Source: COE1 sp964387365 (GTDB lineage: Bacteria; Bacillota; Clostridia; Lachnospirales; Lachnospiraceae). Taken from it: a DNA stretch of 38,933 bases. Position 1 is the stretch's first letter, and every line of letters begins with the position of its first letter. The stretch covers positions 1 to 38,933 of the forward strand of contig CAYLWP010000005.1 in NCBI GenBank assembly GCA_964387365.1. The letters are read 5' to 3'. Under the pieces are notes generated by a model. The model searched no databases. It was not told the DNA's origin and was given only the letters and a program-made list of their open reading frames with translations. The position numbers were made by a program, and so were the translations under genes. Of the stretch, positions 16,507 through 23,181 are shown one piece after another.

Positions 16507-17265
16507 TTACACATACACATCAACATCCACAGACAGCTTACCCTTCTTCGTTTCGTAGGCTGTCCCCTGATAGATAAACTTACCGTATCCTCTGACCGAT
16601 ACTCTGTCACCCTGCTTTAATGTCCCACTGTTATTCTCATTCAGTCTGCCGTTAATAAAGACCTTCTTGGCACGAAAGAGCTCCACGCCCTGACTGCGCG
16701 ACATATTATAAAGCTTCGCAATGACACTGTCAGCTCTCGCAGAACTAACCAGACAACTCTTGCGCTCCAGCTTTGTAATCGTACTCTCCGGAACATGCTC
16801 TGCAAGCTTACACCTGACATGCGTGTGCCTTACCTGATCGAGATTATCCAAAATATACTGCGCCATCTTCACTGTGCAAAACAGATACGCCGTCTTTTCT
16901 ATAATAATGATATCTCCGAGCGTACTTCTCTCAATTCCCAGATTCATCAGCGCACCTAAATAATCCCTGTGCGACAAGACCTCTCCGAACTTCTCAACCA
17001 AAGGCGCTATCTCGATACAGCTAATCGGAAACGGTTCTTCATAGCCACAAAGCTCCTCGCTTCCAAACCGTATCATCACACGCTCGCAATCCTGCGTACC
17101 GCCAAATAACGTTGCAGGTACATAGGAAATCTCACGCTCTATCTGATAATAGATGTCAAGCTCTGACATCGAAAGAAATGTCGTAAACAAATATTGACTG
17201 TTCGTATATGCCTTATTGGCAAGCTCTGTTAATCTCTTTTTAAAAAGTGTTTCTTCTGCATTCAT
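16507..17265 (-). CDS. ylmH: S4-domain RNA-binding protein, YlmH/RqcP-like
   Basis: 252 aa, the usual YlmH length. The N-terminal region carries family phrases ELANKAYTNSQYLFTTFLSMSE, VPATLFGGTQDCERVMIRFG, and HRDYLGALMNLGIERSTLGDI. The C-terminal S4 RNA-binding domain spans about 175-240 (RADSVIAKLYNMSRSQGVELFRAKKVFINGR split by the usual turn, then GDRVSVRGYGKF). In Firmicutes YlmH/RqcP helps ribosome-associated quality control by supporting Ala-tail addition with RqcH. It is usually in the division gene cluster; here it is instead 6 bp downstream of a membrane-bound Mrr-like nuclease gene and probably cotranscribed with it. Confidence 0.9.
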   Translation of the reverse strand: MNAEETLFKKRLTELANKAYTNSQYLFTTFLSMSELDIYYQIEREISYVPATLFGGTQDCERVMIRFGSEELCGYEEPFPISCIEIAPLVEKFGEVLSHRDYLGALMNLGIERSTLGDIIIIEKTAYLFCTVKMAQYILDNLDQVRHTHVRCKLAEHVPESTITKLERKSCLVSSARADSVIAKLYNMSRSQGVELFRAKKVFINGRLNENNSGTLKQGDRVSVRGYGKFIYQGTAYETKKGKLSVDVDVYV

Positions 17266-17271
17266 GAATTC

Positions 17272-17730
17272 TTATGCTTCCTCCATCATACTCTCCAGAT
17301 AGCCCCTGTCCCAGAGAAGAATCTTGAGCTTCCTTGCAGCCTCCACTGCCGGTTGTGTAAAGTACTGGTTTGTCAGCACACACCCAACCATTCTGTCATA
17401 GTAATCACGCCCTGCATATGCCTCCTGTATTGCCTTGACACCGACCGGTGCCTGATACCGCTTGCACTGGATAGCATAGGTTACGCCATCCTTCTCTGCC
17501 AGAATATCAATGCCGTAATCTCCGCTTCCTCTTGTCACCTCTACCTCAACAAATCCGTGACACCGCAAAAGCTCTGCACAGTAATACTCAAAATCCAGTC
17601 CTTCCATCTCATCAAGCTGTCTGCCCGCATAACGTCTGCGAAAGCCCTTGCATATGACAACCCCTGCCGCAACCAGCAGACATATCCCTGCGATAATACC
17701 AATTAACCACTCTATTTGTTGTATGTTCAT
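17272..17730 (-). CDS. Membrane-anchored Mrr-type restriction endonuclease-like protein
   Basis: 152 aa. One N-terminal membrane segment (about 7-27) is followed by a basic stretch and an Mrr_cat PD-(D/E)XK nuclease fold: GLDFEYYCAELLRCHGF, then GSGDYGIDILAEKDG with the catalytic Asp75, and YAIQCKRY with Gln88 and Lys90. All core catalytic residues are present, so it is probably active. Related membrane-tethered proteins are thought to cut DNA, perhaps modified or incoming. It has no methylase or other restriction gene nearby. GGGAG lies eight bases before the ATG. First gene of a two-gene unit with ylmH. Confidence 0.83.
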   Translation of the reverse strand: MNIQQIEWLIGIIAGICLLVAAGVVICKGFRRRYAGRQLDEMEGLDFEYYCAELLRCHGFVEVEVTRGSGDYGIDILAEKDGVTYAIQCKRYQAPVGVKAIQEAYAGRDYYDRMVGCVLTNQYFTQPAVEAARKLKILLWDRGYLESMMEEA

Positions 17731-17752
17731 ACTGTTCTACTCCCAAACCGCT

Positions 17753-17783
17753 GTGACAGTGTATTGATTCTCTCTACTGTCAC
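17753..17783 (-). promoter_or_regulatory. Leader hairpin before the Mrr-like gene
   Basis: GTGACAGT and ACTGTCAC form a perfect 8-bp stem with a 15-nt loop, placed between the predicted start of transcription (about 17792) and the ribosome site. No T-run follows, so it may instead protect the 5' end or serve as an operator. Confidence 0.5.
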
Positions 17784-17798
17784 CTATCTATAGGATAT

Positions 17799-17827
17799 AG
17801 TATATCAGTAGAACGTGTGTTTGTAAA
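17799..17827 (-). promoter_or_regulatory. Promoter of the Mrr-like/ylmH unit
   Basis: On the minus strand TTTACA and TATACT are exactly 17 bp apart. The -35 box lies 18 bp from the -35 box of a divergent promoter with identical hexamers. Confidence 0.75.
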
Positions 17828-17845
17828 CCTTTTTCTAATTTCTAC

Positions 17846-17874
17846 TTTACAAGTAAGAAATCATCTAGTATACT
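17846..17874 (+). promoter_or_regulatory. Promoter of the folT riboswitch transcript
   Basis: TTTACA (17846-17851) and TATACT (17869-17874) are exactly 17 bp apart, giving a start near 17881, about 95 nt before the THF aptamer. Confidence 0.7.
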
Positions 17875-17880
17875 TTGCTC

Positions 17881-17912
17881 TTGTAAAGCATACCTTCCGA
17901 ACAGCTTTACAA
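17881..17912 (+). repeat. 9-bp inverted repeat at the folT transcription start
   Basis: TTGTAAAGC and GCTTTACAA are perfect inverted repeats separated by 14 bp, beginning at the predicted start of transcription. It could be a repressor site or the first hairpin of the leader. Further weaker pairings (GTAAC with GTTAC, CTGTT with AACAG) fill the space up to the aptamer at 17977. Confidence 0.55.
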
Positions 17913-17976
17913 ACGTAACTAATTTATGTAGCTGTTTCTGCGCCTGTCTGTCCGGCTATGAACAGTTACCGTATTT

Positions 17977-18083
17977 GCAGAGTAGAACGTTATGCGTTAA
18001 GTGCCGTATGAACAGGGAGTTGTCATATGGACGAAAAGTCACTTGTGAGAAAGACTTGCGGTATAAGGTTCGCATCCCACTGC
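17977..18083 (+). ncRNA. Tetrahydrofolate (THF) riboswitch aptamer
   Basis: The conserved blocks of the THF aptamer appear in order: GCAGAGTAG, GCGTTAAGTG, GGGAGTTGTC, GACGAAAAGTC, TTGCGGT and TCGCATCCC, closed by pairing of GCAG (17977-17980) with CTGC (18080-18083). It precedes a folate-type ECF substrate-binding component, which matches the known distribution of this riboswitch. Ligand binding should lower expression. Confidence 0.92.
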
Positions 18084-18120
18084 TACATATTTGTTGAGTA
18101 GGATTATTTTGATATTCTTT

Positions 18121-18167
18121 GTCTCCATTATGTAGTTACAGGAAACTGCATAAAGGAGGCTTTTTTT
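18121..18167 (+). terminator. folT expression platform: terminator hairpin containing the ribosome site
   Basis: GTCTCC (18121-18126) pairs with GGAGGC (18155-18160) and, inside it, TTATGTAGTT pairs with AACTGCATAA around ACAGGA; one A-A mismatch separates the two helices. Seven T residues follow and run straight into the ATG. The Shine-Dalgarno AAGGAGG lies in the 3' arm. CTACATA just after the aptamer (18083-18089) is a perfect complement of TATGTAG (18129-18135) in the 5' arm and can act as antiterminator. Confidence 0.8.
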
Positions 18168-18713
18168 ATGCAAAAGATTAAAAAACTTTATGTGGATTCC
18201 ATTCAGGAATTCAAAATCACACGTAACATGGTACTTTGTGGCTTCATGGCAGCCCTTGCCATTGTTCTGGGCTATGTTGCCACAATTGAAATCGGACCTT
18301 ACATCCGTATCGGTTTTTCCGGTATTCCAAACCGTATCATCGAATTTCTCTTCGGACCGGTTATCGGCTGTATCTTTGGCGGCACACTGGACGTCCTGAA
18401 GTTCCTTGCCAAGCCGACAGGCCCATTTTTCTTCGGTTTTACCTTTGATGCCATGCTGGCGGGAGTAATCTATGGCTCTATCCTCTATAAAAAACCGGTA
18501 AAGCTCTCCCGTATTATTATTGCAGAGCTTTTGGCAAAGGTCATTGTAAACTGCTTTTTTAATACCCTGTGGATTTCCATGCTGTACGGAAAGGGATTTT
18601 TTGTGCTGCTACCGGCAAGAATCATTAAAAATGCAGTTATGCTTCCGATAGACAGCGTAATTCTCTATTTCTCCTGTACGTTCATGCATAAATTTTATAG
18701 ATATTTTCGTTAA
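18168..18713 (+). CDS. folT: Folate-family ECF transporter S component
   Basis: 181 aa with about six membrane segments. The S-component signature is near the N-terminus, RNMVLCGFMAALAIVLGYVA, the AxxxA-type surface that contacts the ECF T subunit, followed by YIRIGFSGIPNRIIEFLFGPVIG, typical of folate-specific members. It should capture folate outside and pass it into the cell when docked to the shared EcfAA'T module, which is not encoded in this window. Regulation by the THF riboswitch directly upstream supports the substrate. AAGGAGG is eight bases before the ATG. Short protein with a normal length for the family. Confidence 0.92.
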   Translation: MQKIKKLYVDSIQEFKITRNMVLCGFMAALAIVLGYVATIEIGPYIRIGFSGIPNRIIEFLFGPVIGCIFGGTLDVLKFLAKPTGPFFFGFTFDAMLAGVIYGSILYKKPVKLSRIIIAELLAKVIVNCFFNTLWISMLYGKGFFVLLPARIIKNAVMLPIDSVILYFSCTFMHKFYRYFR

Positions 18714-18751
18714 TAGTTTTTTATTTGGGCTTTTCTATTGTATATTCAGTA

Positions 18752-18760
18752 TGTTATAAT
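18752..18760 (+). promoter_or_regulatory. Extended -10 promoter candidate for the diguanylate cyclase gene
   Basis: TGT-TATAAT is an extended -10 element, with a poor TTTCTA at the -35 position 17 bp upstream. A second TATAAT follows at 18768-18773, so the exact start of transcription is uncertain. Confidence 0.5.
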
Positions 18761-18802
18761 TGTTGTGTATAATTTATTAAAAACTCGCGAGGGTGAATAA
18801 CT

Positions 18803-19900
18803 ATGGGAATTTCAGATAAAAGCTCAGGAAGCATTGGTACTTATGTAAGAAAGGGAACAACATTACTTAATACGGCTTTTCTTATTATGCATATATGCTT
18901 TTCCTTTTTCTTTAACCGATATGATATTGACATTATGACTTATTTCAATAACGGCAGTATTGCTCTATATATCATCTGCTATTATTTACTATATAAAGGC
19001 TGGGATAGCTTCTATATTGTTTTTGCCAATTTGGAAGTATATCTCTTTATGATTTTAGCAATAATATGCCTTGGCTGGAATTACGGTTTTCAGCAGTACT
19101 GTTTTGTGTTTGTTGCTTCCTTGCTCTTTACGGATTATTATTCCAACAACAAACACAAATTAAGCAAGATAACTGCAGCACTCATTTTCGTGGTTGTGTT
19201 TACCTTTGTTGCTTTAAGAATCGCGACCTATTATCATGACCACATTTATGTAGTTCCTGTTGTCTTGTCAGAGCGTGCTTTCTATACCGTCAACTGTATG
19301 ATTGCCTTTATCTTTTTGATTGTTTACTTCTATTTTTACAGTCAGACCGTTATGCGTCTGGAAAAGCAGCTGATAGACGTAGCACAAAAGGATGCCTTAA
19401 CCGGACTTTGCAATCGAAGAAGAATGCAGGAAATCTTTGAAAACGTATTGGAACACCATTCTGAAGCAAATGACCATATCTGTATCGGAATGATTGATAT
19501 TGATAGCTTTAAGAATATTAACGATACCTACGGTCATGATGCAGGTGATGAAGTAATCCGGACACTTGCCCGTGCACTTCTTGACAAGCATTCGGAGAAT
19601 AAAAACTTCCAGCCGTGTCGCTGGGGTGGTGAAGAATTTCTTATCCTGTATCAGAGGTATGACCTGACAAAAGAGGAAGTTATCCGCGAATTTGACGCAC
19701 TCCGTCAGAAGATTGCTGACACCGCCGTTATGCACAATGGTACGGAGATTCACTTTACCATTACCTTAGGTTTATCCTTCTACAACAACCATGCCTCTAT
19801 TTCCGAGATGATTAAGCATGCAGATACGAATCTGTATCACGGAAAGGCAAATGGTAAGAATGTAGTAATCTATCATCCAAAGATTTTTACTGAAAAATAA
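18803..19900 (+). CDS. Membrane-bound diguanylate cyclase (GGDEF)
   Basis: 365 aa. Residues of about 20-180 contain five or six membrane segments without a recognised ligand domain. A GGDEF domain follows: QKDALTGLCNRRRM, metal-binding MIDIDSFKNINDTYGHDAGD and the active-site loop RWGGEEF (275-279), so cyclic di-GMP synthesis from two GTP is expected. The product-inhibition site RxxD that normally sits five residues before the loop is absent (NKNF occupies it), so the enzyme should escape feedback inhibition. Nearby genes for a chemotaxis receptor and an HPt protein fit a signalling cell with motility. GAGGG precedes the ATG. Confidence 0.9.
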   Translation: MGISDKSSGSIGTYVRKGTTLLNTAFLIMHICFSFFFNRYDIDIMTYFNNGSIALYIICYYLLYKGWDSFYIVFANLEVYLFMILAIICLGWNYGFQQYCFVFVASLLFTDYYSNNKHKLSKITAALIFVVVFTFVALRIATYYHDHIYVVPVVLSERAFYTVNCMIAFIFLIVYFYFYSQTVMRLEKQLIDVAQKDALTGLCNRRRMQEIFENVLEHHSEANDHICIGMIDIDSFKNINDTYGHDAGDEVIRTLARALLDKHSENKNFQPCRWGGEEFLILYQRYDLTKEEVIREFDALRQKIADTAVMHNGTEIHFTITLGLSFYNNHASISEMIKHADTNLYHGKANGKNVVIYHPKIFTEK

Positions 19901-19920
19901 GAAGAACACACTTTTAGACT

Positions 19921-19949
19921 TTTCCAGCCCCTACTATCTATGGTAAAAT
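19921..19949 (+). promoter_or_regulatory. Candidate promoter for the HPt membrane protein gene
   Basis: TTTCCA (19921-19926) and TAAAAT (19944-19949) are 17 bp apart. A start near 19956 would place the whole structured element below in the 5' leader. Confidence 0.45.
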
Positions 19950-19959
19950 ATATACAGAC

Positions 19960-20072
19960 TCGATTAATCGTCACCAGATTCTGACAGGAGTCCGGTGATT
20001 TTTGAAGGAAACTAATCGATTCGGTTTGGGGAGTATCACGAAGGAGACAGTTCTATCTACCGGAGGGATACT
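19960..20072 (+). promoter_or_regulatory. Structured leader RNA of unknown class
   Basis: An outer stem TCGATTA (19960-19966) with TAATCGA (20013-20019) encloses a hairpin in which TCACC-A-GATTC pairs with GAGTC-C-GGTGA around TGACAG, followed by five T residues (19999-20003). Further on AGTATC (20032-20037) pairs perfectly with GATACT (20067-20072), enclosing the ribosome site GGAGG just before the ATG. It did not match the riboswitch consensus patterns I know. The inner hairpin could simply be the terminator of the cyclase gene. Confidence 0.5.
19971..20003 (+). terminator. Hairpin with T-run: terminator of the cyclase gene or leader attenuator
   Basis: The 10-bp stem is broken by a single A-C mismatch, has a TGACAG loop and is followed by five T residues. 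It lies 70 bp after the cyclase stop codon and 70 bp before the next start codon. Confidence 0.65.
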
Positions 20073-21356
20073 ATGGATTATAATTTCAATCGAATTCTTT
20101 CAGAAAACAGGCAAATGACAAATAAGTCCGCATTACTGTGGATGGATATTATGGCAGGTGTGACAGGACTTATCTGGTTGCTTGGTTTATTTCACATTTT
20201 TTCTGCGGTAACGTGGGTGTTTTACTATGTAACACCCGTTGCTGTATTTTTTCTCTTGTTACCAACAATCATGAACATCATAGGTAAGCTGTCTGCCTCC
20301 ACGGACGATAGCAAGGTCAGGTTACTCACAGGCAGTATTATCAGTTGTATGCTGATTTCCGTCTTTTTGCTGTCGGTTTCCCTGTCACAGTATGCTGCCA
20401 TCGCATGGCTGTTTCCGATGATGATTGCATGTCAGTATTACAGTAAAAAGATAACGAACTATACCTTTATTGCAGGCTTATCGGGAATGATAATCTCCTA
20501 CTTTCTTTCCCTATATGTCGGCGTATGGGATTATAATATGATGGGTGCGCCCGCCTTGCAGGGTGTTCGCAACATCACGCTTCCGATTGCAGGCTACGCT
20601 ATCCTTTATCTGCTTCCGAGAGTGTTACTATACTGTGTATCGTTTCCGCTCTTCCTTGCCATCACCAGGCGCACCTGCCTGCTACTGAAAAAGCAGAAGC
20701 TTGCCCTTATGGCATATCAGGCAAAGCAGACCTTTGATGAAATGCAGGAATTTCCTGATACCTTCTTAACCGATTGTAAGATTAAGATGCGTTATCTTGC
20801 CAAAAACGGTGTTGATGTCGATACCGCCCTGAAAAATATGAACGGAAACGTAGATAAATATAATGAATTTATGCTTACCTTTGTCGGGGAAAGTAATCGA
20901 AAAGAGGATGAGCTGTATAATCTTATGGAAGAAGACACGCTGCTTCAGTACGGCGCAAAGGCACACGCCCTGCGAGTAAAGGCAAATGCCTTAGGGCTTA
21001 GGAATCTTACCGACACTGCCTTTTTCCATGAAATGGAGGCCTATGCAGGTAATCTCGAGGTTGTACAGGCAAACTGGAAAAAGCTTTCCTTTGAATTGGA
21101 TGAGGCATGTGACATTTTCACGGATTACATTCAGTCACTTGGACTGAAAAACCATGCCACGGCTCCAAACGGTAACCAGATTACCTTTCAAAAATGGGGA
21201 GAACAGCTCCGGGAAGCCTTTCAGGCACTGGAGGCTTACGATGCTGTAAGAGCCAGAAATATCTTAAATGAACTGCTTCAATATCAGATTGACTCGGATA
21301 TTACAAAAAATCTTCGTACCATCGTTGCCAATATTGATGAAATATTAAAAGCATAA
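20073..21356 (+). CDS. Membrane-anchored histidine phosphotransfer (HPt) domain protein
   Basis: 427 aa. Residues 22-198 hold about six membrane segments. A helical HPt-like domain follows at about 245-350: GVDVDTALKNMNGNVDKYNE, then the phosphoacceptor region KAHALRVKANALG with His298, and a helix ending ELDEACDIF. The layout matches HPt modules seen with Lachnospiraceae response regulators, including the extra helical tail (residues 375-427). The usual HxLKG is changed to HALRV. I infer a membrane-localised phosphorelay intermediate, perhaps regulated together with the diguanylate cyclase upstream. No kinase or receiver is encoded next to it. Confidence 0.7.
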   Translation: MDYNFNRILSENRQMTNKSALLWMDIMAGVTGLIWLLGLFHIFSAVTWVFYYVTPVAVFFLLLPTIMNIIGKLSASTDDSKVRLLTGSIISCMLISVFLLSVSLSQYAAIAWLFPMMIACQYYSKKITNYTFIAGLSGMIISYFLSLYVGVWDYNMMGAPALQGVRNITLPIAGYAILYLLPRVLLYCVSFPLFLAITRRTCLLLKKQKLALMAYQAKQTFDEMQEFPDTFLTDCKIKMRYLAKNGVDVDTALKNMNGNVDKYNEFMLTFVGESNRKEDELYNLMEEDTLLQYGAKAHALRVKANALGLRNLTDTAFFHEMEAYAGNLEVVQANWKKLSFELDEACDIFTDYIQSLGLKNHATAPNGNQITFQKWGEQLREAFQALEAYDAVRARNILNELLQYQIDSDITKNLRTIVANIDEILKA

Positions 21357-21398
21357 AGAAATCCCGCACTGTAACAGTCTTAACAGTGCGGGATTTCT
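21357..21398. terminator. Bidirectional terminator between convergent genes
   Basis: AGAAATCCCGCACTGT and ACAGTGCGGGATTTCT form a perfect 16-bp stem around a 10-nt loop. It begins directly after the HPt gene stop and is 4 bp from the stop of the minus-strand permease gene. Confidence 0.9.
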
Positions 21399-21402
21399 CA
21401 TT

Positions 21403-22350
21403 TTATATCAATCCGTTTAATCGCAGTACAAACAGCCATAAGGTAATAAATACCGAGCTTAAAAAGGTCGTGGAAACCACACAACTTGATGACAGGATAC
21501 CCTCATGTCCCATATTTTTCGACATGATATAACAGCTTACCGTTGTCGGTGCTCCAAGCATAATCAGTATTGCCACCATTTTTTCATCACGAAAGCCAAG
21601 CGCTGCCGCGATTGGCAGAAAAACTGCCGGCATCACAAAGAGCTTACACAGGGAACTGACCAGCGTCGGTTTCATCTTGGCAAGTGCTTTCTTTCCTTCA
21701 AATCCGGCGCCCAGTCCAATCAGCGCAAGCGGTGTTGCCAGAGCGGAAAAATGATGTAAGGTCTTGCCTACAATAACCGGAAGCTCAATTCTAGCCACAG
21801 AAATAATCATTCCGATAAAAATACCAAGAATAATCGGATTGGTAACTATTCCCTTTAGGGACTTTTTCAGATTCTCTTTATCAAAGCCTGTACTTCCCGG
21901 TGCCGTAAAGGATAAAATCATGACTGCTGCCACATTATAGAGCGGAACCGTCGCCAGTATCATCAATGGTGCAATGGCGCTTGAACCGTAAATATTCTGT
22001 ATAAAAGCAACGCCCAGAACTGCTGCACTTCCGCGATAGGATGCCTGAATAAACTCTCCGAGAACAGACTTATCCTTTAACAATATTCCCGCAAAAAAGG
22101 AAATAACGAGAATACAAAGCAAAGTCACGCCAAAGCAAAAAACAACAAACTTTGTATCCCATACTGCGTAAAAATCTGCCTCTGCAATGTCTGTCACCAG
22201 AAGAACAGGGAGCGTAACCTTATAATTAAAGGAATTCAACGTCTTAACAAACCCGTCGTCTACCAGATTGATTCTTCGAAAAATATATCCTGCAACCATA
22301 ACCAAAAAGATTGGAATCGTTGCATTCAGAGAAAATATCAGATTATCCAT
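21403..22350 (-). CDS. AEC (auxin efflux carrier) family permease
   Basis: 315 aa with about ten membrane segments in two halves. The N-terminus NATIPIFLVMVAGYIFRRINLVDD is diagnostic for the family, followed by KVTLPVLLVTDIA; the second half begins at about residue 170 with NPIILGIFIGMIISVA and LATPLALIGLGAGFE. Members move malate, other organic acids or amino acids; the substrate here is unknown. Separated from the upstream thiT gene by 117 bp without a clear promoter or terminator, so partial cotranscription is possible. Confidence 0.88.
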   Translation of the reverse strand: MDNLIFSLNATIPIFLVMVAGYIFRRINLVDDGFVKTLNSFNYKVTLPVLLVTDIAEADFYAVWDTKFVVFCFGVTLLCILVISFFAGILLKDKSVLGEFIQASYRGSAAVLGVAFIQNIYGSSAIAPLMILATVPLYNVAAVMILSFTAPGSTGFDKENLKKSLKGIVTNPIILGIFIGMIISVARIELPVIVGKTLHHFSALATPLALIGLGAGFEGKKALAKMKPTLVSSLCKLFVMPAVFLPIAAALGFRDEKMVAILIMLGAPTTVSCYIMSKNMGHEGILSSSCVVSTTFLSSVFITLWLFVLRLNGLI

Positions 22351-22467
22351 AACTTAATCCTGCCTTTCCTGCTTTACGCAAACTCACAGCTTCTACGATA
22401 CTCCTTTTTGATTTCATATGCAAGATACATTACTGATATGCCATAACTTCGGTATGACTTTACTTCT

Positions 22468-23007
22468 TTATTCCAACGCCAGCTTCTTTACTCTTGCCAT
22501 GGCATTCTTTACCGGCGGAAGAAGCAGAATAATCACAGTTACTGCAGCCTCTGCAAAAATATAAATTGCATTATATACCAGGGAATAAGCAAGCGGATTC
22601 CAGCCCTCCCATGCATACTCACCAAAGAAAATCCAGCCTGAAATCGTTGCAAATACAAATCTGCCAATTACTGCTGCCACATAACCCTTAACAAGACCTG
22701 CCTTCGCATTTGTAAAGAGTCCTGAAAGACCAAAGGCACCAAAGGCAAGAATATAATCTACGATAAGCTGCAAGGGAAATAATACATACGGGTCGATTAT
22801 CAGCTGCAAGACACCATATGCCACACCTGTTCTTAAGCCTGCACCAAGTCCGAACCAATAGCCCGGCAGACAGATTACCAGCATGGACAGTAAGGTAACA
22901 GAACCTCCTGTCGGAAAATGAAACAGCTTAATATTTGACAATACTGTTCCCAATGCAATGGCTGCTGCACAAAACACCAGCTGTTTTACAGTTACTTTTT
23001 TTGACAT
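22468..23007 (-). CDS. thiT: Thiamine ECF transporter S component
   Basis: 179 aa with six membrane segments. The N-terminal contact helix KQLVFCAAAIALGTVLSNIKL and the following FPTGGSVTLLSMLVICLPGYWFG are the ThiT signature; GVAYGVLQLIIDPY and the late EYAWEGWNPLAYS supply the aromatic and acidic residues of the thiamine pocket. The start at 23007 is fixed by AGGAGG seven bases upstream; a longer frame to 23115 runs into the riboswitch and is not translated. It sits under a TPP riboswitch, which confirms the substrate. It needs the EcfAA'T module encoded elsewhere. Confidence 0.95.
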   Translation of the reverse strand: MSKKVTVKQLVFCAAAIALGTVLSNIKLFHFPTGGSVTLLSMLVICLPGYWFGLGAGLRTGVAYGVLQLIIDPYVLFPLQLIVDYILAFGAFGLSGLFTNAKAGLVKGYVAAVIGRFVFATISGWIFFGEYAWEGWNPLAYSLVYNAIYIFAEAAVTVIILLLPPVKNAMARVKKLALE

Positions 23008-23008
23008 T

Positions 23009-23037
23009 AAAAATCCTCCTTCGTATTCGCGAGGAGG
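23009..23037 (-). promoter_or_regulatory. thiT expression platform: hairpin containing the ribosome site
   Basis: On the minus strand CCTCCT (23037-23032) pairs with AGGAGG (23020-23015), the Shine-Dalgarno of thiT, and is followed by A and five T residues just before the ATG. It can sequester the ribosome site, with weak terminator character. Confidence 0.7.
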
Positions 23038-23077
23038 GACAACATCGTACGCATAAAAGGCAAGTCTTCCTTCTATG

Positions 23078-23177
23078 GTTCTTCTGCTTCCTTCCGCCGG
23101 TATTACCCGGTTCAAGTAGTGAGGGTCAGGATAGCCTGAAGCTACCCAATCTCAGCGATGTGCACCCCTAGCGTTCT
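23078..23177 (-). ncRNA. TPP (thi-box) riboswitch aptamer
   Basis: The thi-box blocks appear in order on the minus strand: CTAGGGGTGC, GCTGAGATTGGGT, a hairpin arm, GACCCTCACTACTTGAACC, GGGTAATACCGGCGGAAGGAAG. Directly upstream of a ThiT gene, where thiamine diphosphate is expected to repress. Confidence 0.95.
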
Positions 23178-23181
23178 ATAT

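Noticed and set aside
19955..20040. Possible c-di-GMP riboswitch beside the GGDEF gene
   Set aside because: The conserved GEMM blocks and tetraloop receptor are absent, so no class is assigned.
23008..23115. Upstream extension of the thiT frame to 23115
   Set aside because: It runs through the riboswitch expression platform and the actual ribosome site.
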